This document shows, piece by piece, positions 1 to 6,853 of a stretch of DNA of 11,013 nt (its first letter is position 1; the number at the start of each line of letters is the position of its first letter). A program made the translations under genes and the position numbers. The notes under the pieces were generated by a model, which was given only the letters and a program-made list of their open reading frames with translations, had not been told where the DNA came from and did no database searches. Source of the DNA: an uncultured Saprospiraceae bacterium. Lineage in GTDB: Bacteria; Bacteroidota; Bacteroidia; Chitinophagales; Saprospiraceae. Location: the NCBI GenBank assembly GCA_937959095.1, contig CALGLY010000834.1, positions 1 through 11,013 on the forward strand, given 5' to 3'.

Positions 1-335
1 AGGCTTACTTTGCTACCATCTAAGACCGGATTATAGACACTTTTGCTATTGCCCACTACTTTGGCTTTCACAAGATTCATCCCGATTCTAGCCATATTTG
101 AAGTGGCACTAACATCCCCAAAATCGCTAGAAATAAAATTACTTAAAGAACTAGAAGAATCTGTAATATGTGATATTTCCTCTACCACACCAAAGGTGAT
201 AGAGTCATCAATATGAGCTACTTTTATAACATCAAAAGGATTGAGAATACGTTGTTTATCTGTCCAGAAATAAAATTCATCAATGGTAGTAGGTCTGTTT
301 TCGGTGGCTACTACTTTGCCAATCGTTTTTGTCAT
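1..335 (-). CDS. herA: HerA-type ATPase, N-terminal part only (runs off left edge)
   Basis: The reading frame is open from an ATG at 335 to the window edge (111 complete codons), so only the N-terminus is visible. It begins MTKTIGKVVATENRPTTIDE and continues with IDDSITFGVVEEI near residues 52-64 and a conserved-looking NPVLDGSKV near 100-108. This beta-rich pattern matches the HAS-barrel that precedes the FtsK/HerA-type hexameric ATPase core (DUF87 family). The Walker A and B motifs would lie beyond the edge, so ATPase activity is inferred from family membership. The ATG follows the TAA of the upstream nuclease gene directly (TAAATG), which implies one mRNA and probably coupled translation. 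HerA is a DNA translocase that loads and stimulates NurA at DNA ends. Another DUF87 ATPase remains possible, but the NurA partner supports HerA. Confidence 0.82.
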   Translation of the reverse strand, partial: MTKTIGKVVATENRPTTIDEFYFWTDKQRILNPFDVIKVAHIDDSITFGVVEEISHITDSSSSLSNFISSDFGDVSATSNMARIGMNLVKAKVVGNSKSVYNPVLDGSKVS

Positions 336-1478
336 TTAGAATAAATTTATGAAATGTGTGTCGCTAAGGTATTGACTTTTTATATAACTTTCTGTGAGAT
401 AAATAGGGTAGAGGTGCTTCGCCCAACGCTTATCTTTGCCATAACTGACAGGGTTGCGTTCATTTAGTAAGTTGGCACTTATCAAGTCTATTTCATCTGA
501 ATCTAGCCCTATTTCTTCCTGTTGCTCCCACACCAATACTTTCTCAATTTTCAGTACACCATCAAACGGGTTTACGGTATTTCGGATTCTAAGATACCAA
601 ACTGCAAATTTAACATCAGGAATACGCTCCGTTTGATACATAAAAGCAGGAGTGCGGTGACAAACAGGCAGGTCGGCAATGATACGTGAAATATCTTTAA
701 TATCATTCGATAAGGCTTCAGGATTGAAGGTTTTTGAAACTCCTATCACACAATCATAATTGGATTTAATGCTAGATAAATCACGGGCTTCCCCTACTTT
801 CATATACTCCAGTGAGCCATCTTTGATTAAGTAGCTACTTGCATTTAATTTTTTTGCGCGCACCAATTCCAATACCACTTTCTGTTCCAAACCAATCATT
901 TCATCTTGTATCTTTGAAATCGCTCGGTCTTCGTACTTATCATCTTGCTTGGCATTGGAACTTCGGTAAGGAATGATTTTATTAAATTGAAGCCCTTGCT
1001 TTTTTAATAAATTACGCTCATTAAGTTTACCAAGTAAATTATTGAAAAAGAGATGCTCATGTCGTAGCGAGGTTTGTGCATTGGCAACTTCTGGTATTGC
1101 TATTACAAGTGGCTTTTTTAAGGAAAAAGGCGTAAAAGTATGTCTATCTTTTCTTCTGCAAACGGCTACGCCAATTTGCCCAGCTACTATAGGATACAGT
1201 TTTTTACCATACGCAATGTCATCTACTTTATACGTTCTGCGAGAACCATCCAGAAAGTACTTGAATAGGGGAGTGTTACCTTCTATTTTTTTAGCGAGTG
1301 CTTTTATAGATTTTGGCGTTTTAAGACTCTTGTCTGTTTCTCCTTTTCTCTTAACTCGGATATTTTTTTTGTCGTCGTAGTTAATTCTAGGAACTTGAAC
1401 ATCCTCAAAGCAATATTTATAAGACTTGTAGTTTTTTCCGTCTGTTTCTTGTGCAATGAAGTCTAGTATTTTTTCCAT
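336..1478 (-). CDS. nurA: NurA-type DNA nuclease
   Basis: This gene encodes a protein of about 380 residues, the usual size for NurA, a Mn-dependent single-strand endonuclease and 5'-3' exonuclease that works with HerA. Counting from the GTG three bases upstream, the visible signatures are FLDGS at 76-80 (first metal-binding Asp, D78), an acidic helix at 184-205 with candidate metal ligands E194 or E199, LIKDGSLEY at 218-226 (second Asp, D221) and CVIGVSK at 244-250. A C-terminal YPIYLTESYIKSQYLSD stretch resembles the NurA end helix. The order DGS, Glu helix, DGSL, GVSK is the family order. An ATG at 1478 and a GTG at 1481 are adjacent; I prefer the ATG. The gene lies directly before herA with no gap between them. 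The partner and all key motifs are present, so it looks intact. Pairwise similarity to archaeal NurA is probably low. Confidence 0.8.
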   Translation of the reverse strand: MEKILDFIAQETDGKNYKSYKYCFEDVQVPRINYDDKKNIRVKRKGETDKSLKTPKSIKALAKKIEGNTPLFKYFLDGSRRTYKVDDIAYGKKLYPIVAGQIGVAVCRRKDRHTFTPFSLKKPLVIAIPEVANAQTSLRHEHLFFNNLLGKLNERNLLKKQGLQFNKIIPYRSSNAKQDDKYEDRAISKIQDEMIGLEQKVVLELVRAKKLNASSYLIKDGSLEYMKVGEARDLSSIKSNYDCVIGVSKTFNPEALSNDIKDISRIIADLPVCHRTPAFMYQTERIPDVKFAVWYLRIRNTVNPFDGVLKIEKVLVWEQQEEIGLDSDEIDLISANLLNERNPVSYGKDKRWAKHLYPIYLTESYIKSQYLSDTHFINLF

Positions 1479-1482
1479 CACT

Positions 1483-1490
1483 CAAATTTA
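1483..1490 (-). promoter_or_regulatory. Candidate -7 promoter box (TAAATTTG) of nurA-herA
   Basis: Read on the minus strand, TAAATTTG matches the Bacteroidota -7 consensus TAnnTTTG exactly. Only four bases separate it from the ATG at 1478, so a transcript from here would be leaderless or nearly so. No clear -33 TTTG is visible at the usual spacing, which keeps confidence low. Confidence 0.35.
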
Positions 1491-1599
1491 ATTATTTTCC
1501 TTAAATGGGAAGGGTTTAAAGAAATAATAATTTGGGTACATCCTCAAAATGGAGGAAATAAAAAAGTGTCTTTGAATGGAAAAATGTTCAAAAACCCAA

Positions 1600-1632
1600 A
1601 ACGCCCCCTCCACCAAAGGCGAAGGGAGCGTT
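1600..1632 (-). terminator. Rho-independent terminator of the coiled-coil gene
   Basis: The arms at 1600-1611 and 1621-1632 form a GC-rich stem of about 12 bp with two mismatches (AACGC...GCGTT at the base). On the minus strand it is followed by TTTTGGGTTTTT. It begins 28 bases past the stop codon of the 1660-4143 gene and separates that gene from the nurA promoter region. The 1482-1599 stretch shows nothing else convincing. Confidence 0.65.
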
Positions 1633-1659
1633 CTTTATTTCTCCGTAAGGAAAAAAGTA

Positions 1660-4143
1660 TTATCTCAAAAAGCTTTTCGCTTGGCGCACCCACTCATCAC
1701 TTTGGATGTGTCCTGCGTTCAGCTCTATTGCTTCATTTACGGCTACTTCATCGGCATCACTAAAGCGAGAAACCTGTGCAAAGGTCTGAATACCGAGTGC
1801 ATTCAATTTCGCTTCTATGAAGACACCGATACCGTTGATTGCTTGTAAGTCATCTTTACCCGAAGCCGTACCGATACGAGAGAAGTCCATATCGCCCACA
1901 CGTCCGCGTACACGTTCTAGTACTTCTTCTAGGCTACTTGCTTCTAGTTTCTTCGCTTGCCCTACCCAATCTTCTGTCGCAATTCTGCCATCGAATACTT
2001 CTATTGCTTCATTCACGATTTCAGTATCTTTCTTCGAGAAGTTGGCGATTTGGCTGAATCGGTAAAGACCCAAGGCGTTCATCTTCGCTTCATCGAATGC
2101 GGATACATCGCTGATGCGCTGTAAGTCATCTTTGTTCGCTGCCGATGCTACACCGATGCGATCAAAGTTTACTTTCTTACGCTTGCCACCTACGCGCTCT
2201 AGTGTTGCGCCTGGATCGTTGTCTACTTCCAATCCTAATTGGCGACGTGCTTCCACTACCCAATCTTCCTTCTGAATCTTCTTCTTCGGAAGTTCTAGTA
2301 GGTCATTGATAGTTGCTTCGTCTTGCTTCATAAATTTAGCGATTTGGCTAAACTTGAAGATGCCTAAAGCATTGAATTTTTCTTGTACAAAGCCACCCAA
2401 GCCACGTAGTCGCTTTAGGTTGTCTTTATCTTCGATAGTAGCTGTGCCGATGCGCCCAAAGTCTACTTGATTTTTACGTCCTCGTATGCGCTCTAGTACT
2501 TCTCTACGCTTGCGCTCGTTGTCTGCTGAACTATTTTTACGTTTGTTCGCTGCTAGGCGGTAAGGCTCTAGTTCTTCTAGCAATGCTGTGTTGCTTTTGC
2601 GAAGTTCTGCTAACTCTGCTGAATTATCAGGACGCGCTGCTGCTTTTAGTGTTGCAATTTGAGCATTCAAATTACCATTGTTGCTGCGAAGTTGTGCTAA
2701 TTCTGCTGAATTATCAGGGCGTGCTTCTGCTTTTAGCTTTGCAATTTGAGTCTTCAAATCACCATTGCTGTTACGAAGTTGTGCCAATTCTGCTGAATTA
2801 TCAGGACGCGCTTCTGCCTTTAGCTTTGCAATTTCAGCATTCAAATCACCATTGTTTGCACGAAGTTGTGCTACTAAGGCTGCTTTGTCTGAATTGGTAG
2901 CCAATTGACTTCTTAGACGTGCAACATCTTCTTTCAAGCCATTATTATTGCTGCGAAGGCTTGCCAACTCTTCTGAGTGGTCAGGCTTATCTGCTGCAAT
3001 TATTAACTTCTCTAAATCTGCTCTCAGCTTGCCATTTGTATCTCGCAAACGCTCTAACTCTCCTTTACTATTATTCAACGCGGCATTTACGCGCTCCAAT
3101 TCATCGGAGTGATTAGAATTATTGTTTGCTTGCTTTTCTTTCAGTGCTTTTATTTCTGCTGCTAAATCACCATTGCTAGAGCGAAGTTTTGCGATTTCTG
3201 CTGCCAATTGGTTCTTTTCATTTGCCTTGCTACCTACTTGCGATTGCAAGCTCATTATTTCATTAGCACGTTCGCTCAAGCTCGCCTGCAGACGTGCTAC
3301 TTCATTCTCTGCTCCTGCTGCTGCTCCTAGTTGCTCATCTAGCTGTGCTTTTTCACGCTCTAGACTTAGGAAACGATATTCCAAGTCATCTTTTGCCTTC
3401 TTAGTAGTATCAAGTGTTCCTTGCGTACTATCAAGCTTTGCTTTAAGATTATTCACCTCTAAGATAGCATTGCCATTTTCTGTACTTAGGCTGGCTACTT
3501 GAGCTGCTAAGTTATCTTTCTCTGTAGTCAAAGCAGCATTGGCAGTCTCTAGTTCTTGCACTTTACTACCTTGCGTACTCTTGAAGTGATCAAGCTGTGT
3601 GGAGAAGGTCTGACGTTCTCCAAAGACGCGATCAAAATCAACTTTCAGAGAAGATGCACGTTGCTCTGCTTCTTTCGCTTCTGTATCTCTTCTGCTCAAC
3701 TTGCCTTCTAACTCGTCAATTCTAGTAGTGTAGGTGTTACGGTCATTTTCTAAGCGTGTCAGTGCAGAAGTCTTTTCCTGGAGTGTCCCTTCCATGCTTC
3801 TGTACTTTGCTTGCCAATCCGCTAAGCTTGTATTTAAGCCTTTTCTTTCTTCCTTTAGTTGTGCTATTTCGCCGTCATAAGTTGAGATAGAAGACTTTAA
3901 GTTGAGTACATCGTCATTCAAGCGATTACGCTCTCCAAGGATTTTTCCACGCTCTGTTTCTAATTTTTTACCATGTGTTATAGAGGTATTGTAGTCACCT
4001 TCCAATTTCATGTAACGATTACGTTCCTTATCTCTTTCGCCTGTTAAAGACAAGATACTACTCTTTCGCCAAAGCCATGCTAACCAAAAGCCTAATAGTG
4101 CTGCTCCTAACATTAATAATAAGATGGGCAAAAAACATGCCAT
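1660..4143 (-). CDS. Membrane-anchored long coiled-coil protein with three C-terminal HhH-like repeats
   Basis: The product has 827 residues. Residues 4-25 form one hydrophobic helix followed by WRKS, so the positive-inside rule predicts that the rest lies in the cytoplasm. Residues about 33-535 are a nearly unbroken coiled coil rich in E, K, L, N and D. Within it, residues 425-511 are three tandem 29-residue units (AQLR..NGDL...IAKLKAEARPDNSAEL), each with a helix-breaking Pro. Three related C-terminal modules of roughly 85 residues follow (about 549-637, 648-733 and 741-827). Each has an LER(I/V).G(R/K) linker, F.RIG.A, a DxL..(I/L).. hairpin, a (F/M)NALG(I/L)..F(S/A)Q(I/V) helix, and (E/D)(D/E)WV..A. 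This resembles the helix-hairpin-helix domain found in COG3743-like proteins (LxxIxGIGPxxxxxLNxxGIxTFxQIA). No nuclease motif is seen. The upstream OmpA-domain gene is 109 bases away on the same strand. Function is unknown; a scaffold or DNA-to-membrane tether is inference. Confidence 0.85.
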   Translation of the reverse strand: MACFLPILLLMLGAALLGFWLAWLWRKSSILSLTGERDKERNRYMKLEGDYNTSITHGKKLETERGKILGERNRLNDDVLNLKSSISTYDGEIAQLKEERKGLNTSLADWQAKYRSMEGTLQEKTSALTRLENDRNTYTTRIDELEGKLSRRDTEAKEAEQRASSLKVDFDRVFGERQTFSTQLDHFKSTQGSKVQELETANAALTTEKDNLAAQVASLSTENGNAILEVNNLKAKLDSTQGTLDTTKKAKDDLEYRFLSLEREKAQLDEQLGAAAGAENEVARLQASLSERANEIMSLQSQVGSKANEKNQLAAEIAKLRSSNGDLAAEIKALKEKQANNNSNHSDELERVNAALNNSKGELERLRDTNGKLRADLEKLIIAADKPDHSEELASLRSNNNGLKEDVARLRSQLATNSDKAALVAQLRANNGDLNAEIAKLKAEARPDNSAELAQLRNSNGDLKTQIAKLKAEARPDNSAELAQLRSNNGNLNAQIATLKAAARPDNSAELAELRKSNTALLEELEPYRLAANKRKNSSADNERKRREVLERIRGRKNQVDFGRIGTATIEDKDNLKRLRGLGGFVQEKFNALGIFKFSQIAKFMKQDEATINDLLELPKKKIQKEDWVVEARRQLGLEVDNDPGATLERVGGKRKKVNFDRIGVASAANKDDLQRISDVSAFDEAKMNALGLYRFSQIANFSKKDTEIVNEAIEVFDGRIATEDWVGQAKKLEASSLEEVLERVRGRVGDMDFSRIGTASGKDDLQAINGIGVFIEAKLNALGIQTFAQVSRFSDADEVAVNEAIELNAGHIQSDEWVRQAKSFLR
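2611..2871 (-). repeat. 87-bp tandem repeat, three units, inside the coiled-coil gene
   Basis: The marker GAATTATCAG (plus strand) occurs at 2621, 2708 and 2795, exactly 87 bases apart. The units encode residues 425-511 as three 29-residue copies that keep the reading frame and differ at scattered, mostly silent or conservative positions. This points to in-frame duplication by recombination or slippage. Copy number may vary between strains. Confidence 0.9.
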
Positions 4144-4184
4144 GATATTCTATATTTTTTAGTTTAGATGTGCTGAAACACGTC

Positions 4185-4192
4185 CAAATATG
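4185..4192 (-). promoter_or_regulatory. Candidate -7 box for the coiled-coil gene
   Basis: On the minus strand CATATTTG matches TAnnTTTG at 7 of 8 positions. It would give a leader of roughly 35 bases before the ATG at 4143. No clear -33 element is seen. The gene could equally be reached by read-through from the OmpA-domain gene. Confidence 0.35.
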
Positions 4193-4223
4193 TTTTTTAA
4201 ATTAATTTCTGTCTTAATAAGTA

Positions 4224-4249
4224 GGTTCGTTTTTTTTAATAAACGAATC
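4224..4249 (-). terminator. Hairpin just after the OmpA-domain gene, weak terminator
   Basis: The arms 4224-4232 and 4241-4249 pair over 9 bp (one G-T) around an 8-base A/T loop, four bases past the stop codon at 4253. No good U-tract follows on the minus strand. It may be an attenuator or mRNA-stabilising hairpin between two co-transcribed genes rather than a full terminator. Confidence 0.35.
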
Positions 4250-4252
4250 TAT

Positions 4253-5191
4253 TTAACGTAAGCTAATTTCTACTCTACGGTTCTTATCTCTGCCCGCAGG
4301 TGTGTCATTCGTTGCCGCAGGTCGGTCAGGACCTTTCCCGCTTGGCACAAGTTGTGCTTCCGTGAAACCACGCTGGATTAAGTATTGCTTTACTTTTTCA
4401 GCTCGGCGTTGCGAGAGGCTCACATTAGACCCTCTGTTTCCAACATTATCCGTATGCCCTGTTACATTCACCTTAGCATTCGGTACGCTATTCAAGTAGG
4501 TTTTCATATCTCGAATATCTTGCTGAAACTTAGGAGTGATGTCTACATTCGCACTATTGGTAGCGAAATACATGATAGCAGGATTTGCCTGTATTTTGGC
4601 TTTTAGCTTGTCCAATTCATCACCAGCACCGACTACTTCTTTTGTGCCAAAAGCAAAACGAAGCCCGTTCAGTACCTTTTTGTTTACTACTTCTAGTACA
4701 GGTACTTTTCTACTTGCTAGTTCTATTTGTTCTGCCTTTGCACCTAGTGCCACTAGAGTATCTTTGACCGCCGAAGCTCTAGCTAAACCAAGGTTTAGAA
4801 AATCAGTATTATTCGCTTCATCTGTCGTGTAGCGTCCTTCTACTGTTAATTTTCTATCAGGATTTGCTATTAGATAAGAATTTAAATTTCGGAAAGCAGA
4901 TACGGTCGTATTTGGAACGTTTGGTTCGTCACCAGAAACATCGAAAATTAAGCCATCTGCTGCAAGCGCTTTAAATGCGCTACCATCTTGGATGGTAAAA
5001 GCTGCTTTGGATGCAGCGGGTTTGGGTGCTGGAGCAGGAGGAACTGTTTTTGTTTCAGTAACTGCCGCTTTTTCTTGGCCGCCACCGAATCCAAAACAAT
5101 CCATATGGCTGTAGTTTTTATTAAACCACCAAGCACCACCGAGCAGCCATAGCAATAAAGCAATAGCCACAAGCAATGTAGAACCTCGCAT
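4253..5191 (-). CDS. Membrane-anchored OmpA-domain protein with a second, degenerate OmpA-like domain
   Basis: The product has 312 residues. Residues 5-23 form a hydrophobic signal anchor (VAIALLLWLLGGAWWF); no lipobox is evident, although C32 lies shortly after. A low-complexity Ala/Pro/Lys linker spans about 40-62. Residues 205-312 are a canonical OmpA C-terminal domain: IMYFATNSANV, TGHTDNVG with D248, LSQRRAEKVKQYL with R262-R263, and NRRVEISL at the end. D248 and the Arg are the residues that hold peptidoglycan diaminopimelate in this family. Residues about 72-183 look like a diverged copy (FDVSGDEP, NLNSYLIANPDRKLTVEGRYTTDE, LGLARASAVKDTL), lacking an exact GHTD. The domain must be periplasmic to work. 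The coiled-coil gene lies 109 bases downstream on the same strand, so the two may form one operon. The start is the only ATG before the hydrophobic segment. Confidence 0.88.
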   Translation of the reverse strand: MRGSTLLVAIALLLWLLGGAWWFNKNYSHMDCFGFGGGQEKAAVTETKTVPPAPAPKPAASKAAFTIQDGSAFKALAADGLIFDVSGDEPNVPNTTVSAFRNLNSYLIANPDRKLTVEGRYTTDEANNTDFLNLGLARASAVKDTLVALGAKAEQIELASRKVPVLEVVNKKVLNGLRFAFGTKEVVGAGDELDKLKAKIQANPAIMYFATNSANVDITPKFQQDIRDMKTYLNSVPNAKVNVTGHTDNVGNRGSNVSLSQRRAEKVKQYLIQRGFTEAQLVPSGKGPDRPAATNDTPAGRDKNRRVEISLR

Positions 5192-5408
5192 AAATTAAAT
5201 GGATTTATTGAATAGTATTTAGAAAATATTGTGGAGCAGAGTTATAAATATCCCCTCAAACACCCTGTCACACACTCTTTAGTCGTTTAAAATGTTAAGA
5301 AGTAACAATAATAGCAAAGAAATTAACACTTAAACATATAATGTATTATTTAAATTCAATTTTTATTAATATTAGGAAGTCATAAATATTTTATAAAAAA
5401 ATCAGAAG

Positions 5409-5438
5409 ATTGCTCTACTAATAGAATTAGTACCTTGC
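5409..5438 (+). promoter_or_regulatory. Candidate promoter of the MATE gene
   Basis: ATTG at 5409-5412 lies 18 bases before TACCTTGC at 5431-5438, a 6 of 8 match to TAnnTTTG. The spacing fits the Bacteroidota -33/-7 layout, and the leader would be very short (about 12 bases). The rest of the divergent 5192-5455 gap is A+T-rich, and I see no clear promoter in it for the OmpA-domain gene. Confidence 0.4.
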
Positions 5439-5455
5439 GCGCTTAATAAACATAC

Positions 5456-6793
5456 ATGAAAAATCGCTCGACACATTTAGGAACAGAACCAATCCCAAAA
5501 TTACTCTTAGAACAAGCTGTTCCTGCTTCTATTGGTATCCTCGTGATGTCTATTTATGGCATTGTGGATACTATTTTTGTCGGACGGTTTATCGGCTCAC
5601 TCGGTATTGGTGGGATCACTGTAGTTTGGCCCATTACCCTTCTGATTAGTTCCATTGGTATGGCAATTGGTATTGGTGGTTCATCCATCATTTCCCGTGC
5701 ATTGGGTGCGGATGATGATGCAAAAGCACAACTTACTTTCGGCAATCAGGTCGTAATGACTTCAGTTTTGGCAATTTTAGCCATGATACTTTGTTCCTTT
5801 TATGTCGAAGAGATTTTGATTTTATATGGAGCAAAGGGCGAATTGCTACCCTACGCTAAAGAATATTTCGAGATTATCATCTATGGTATTCCTTTTTTAG
5901 CGTTTGCTATGATGTCGAATAGTGTCATTCGTTCCGAAGGGGCAGCACGCGTGGCTATGTTTACAATGGTTACGCCTGCGGTGCTGAATATTGTACTCGA
6001 TCCTATCCTGATTATTTACTTTGAAATGGGGATGCGGGGCGCAGCTTGGGCAACTACCGTTGGCTATATCGGGAGTGCAGGCTTTGCGATTTGGTTTTTC
6101 GTGAGTGGACGTTCTGAACTGAAAGTAACTAGACCGAATCTTCGCTTGAACTGGCCGATTGTAAAAGAAATTTTCTCGCTGGGTGGCGTTACCCTTGCTC
6201 GACAAGGCACGATAAGTGTCCTATACATCGTGCTGAATAACGCGCTCTTTACTTATGGTGGCGCATTAAGCATTTCCATTTATGGCATCATTACTCGTTT
6301 TATGATGATTGCTAATTTCCCTGTGCTAGGGGTCACGCAGGGTTTTTTACCCATTGCTGGCTTTAATTATGGCGCAGAAAAATTTGATAGAGTTCGAGAA
6401 GTAATACGAATAGCAATACGTTCTGGTACAGCACTTGCCATTTTATTATTTACGCTTATTATGGTCTTCACGCCTGCTTTGGTCAGTATTTTTACTACGG
6501 AAGAAGAACTGCTTCGCCGCACTACCCCTGCCCTCCGAGCAAGCTTCATAGCGATGCCGCTTATTTGTATTCAATTGATTGGTTCGGCTTATTTCCAAGC
6601 GATTGGGAAAGCATTACCTGCTTTATTTCTGACTTTGAGTAAGCAAGGTTTCTTCTTGATTCCGCTTATCTTTCTATTGCCGCGCTACTTTGGTATCTAT
6701 GGGGTGTGGTTTGCCTTTCCTGTTGCAGATGTATTGGCGGCAACGATTACCTATTTGTATTTGAGGCGAGAAATGAGAAAACTCAATACTTGA
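5456..6793 (+). CDS. MATE-family multidrug/cation antiporter
   Basis: The product has 445 residues, the normal length for a 12-helix MATE transporter of the inner membrane. Such proteins expel drugs or metabolites in exchange for Na+ or H+. Visible family features are AVPASIGILVMSIYGIVDTIFVGRF in helix 1 (Pro23, Asp38), SNSVIRSEGAARVAM at 154-168, LNIVLDPILI at 177-186 and the second-half motif GVTQGFLPIAGFNYGAEKFDRV at 292-313. Near 376-385 SAYFQAIGKA ends the seventh-to-tenth helix block. The whole sequence is strongly hydrophobic with short charged loops. The MepA/NorM-like subgroup is plausible from the D-x-x-F-V-G pattern, but the substrate cannot be read from the sequence. It stands alone, divergent from the OmpA-domain gene and convergent with the next gene. 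No adjacent regulator is present. Confidence 0.93.
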   Translation: MKNRSTHLGTEPIPKLLLEQAVPASIGILVMSIYGIVDTIFVGRFIGSLGIGGITVVWPITLLISSIGMAIGIGGSSIISRALGADDDAKAQLTFGNQVVMTSVLAILAMILCSFYVEEILILYGAKGELLPYAKEYFEIIIYGIPFLAFAMMSNSVIRSEGAARVAMFTMVTPAVLNIVLDPILIIYFEMGMRGAAWATTVGYIGSAGFAIWFFVSGRSELKVTRPNLRLNWPIVKEIFSLGGVTLARQGTISVLYIVLNNALFTYGGALSISIYGIITRFMMIANFPVLGVTQGFLPIAGFNYGAEKFDRVREVIRIAIRSGTALAILLFTLIMVFTPALVSIFTTEEELLRRTTPALRASFIAMPLICIQLIGSAYFQAIGKALPALFLTLSKQGFFLIPLIFLLPRYFGIYGVWFAFPVADVLAATITYLYLRREMRKLNT

Positions 6794-6853
6794 GAATGGA
6801 TAATTGAAAGGAAGTCAAAATGATTCAATTACCCATTCTCAATTATCCATTAA
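6791..6853. repeat. Inverted repeat between convergent genes, with a spare third arm; possible bidirectional terminator
   Basis: The left arm 6791-6808 (starting at the MATE stop codon) pairs with 6824-6841 with one mismatch across a 15-base loop. The core TGGATAATTGA of the left arm also pairs perfectly with TCAATTATCCA at 6839-6849, right up to the stop codon of the opposing gene. Two alternative hairpins can therefore form. The arms are A+T-rich with no U-tract, so it may be a dispersed intergenic repeat serving as a terminator for both genes. Confidence 0.7.

Noticed and set aside
1540..1556. Small TCCTC/GAGGA hairpin upstream of nurA
   Set aside because: Five base pairs in A+T-rich sequence with no associated signal; likely chance.
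2611..2871. CRISPR-like regular repeats
   Set aside because: The 87-bp units are contiguous, without unique spacers, in frame and part of a protein repeat.
2583..3502. Open plus-strand frames opposite the coiled-coil gene
   Set aside because: They are antisense shadows of a repetitive, low-complexity coding sequence; the Leu/Cys/Ser-rich translations mirror the sense codon bias.
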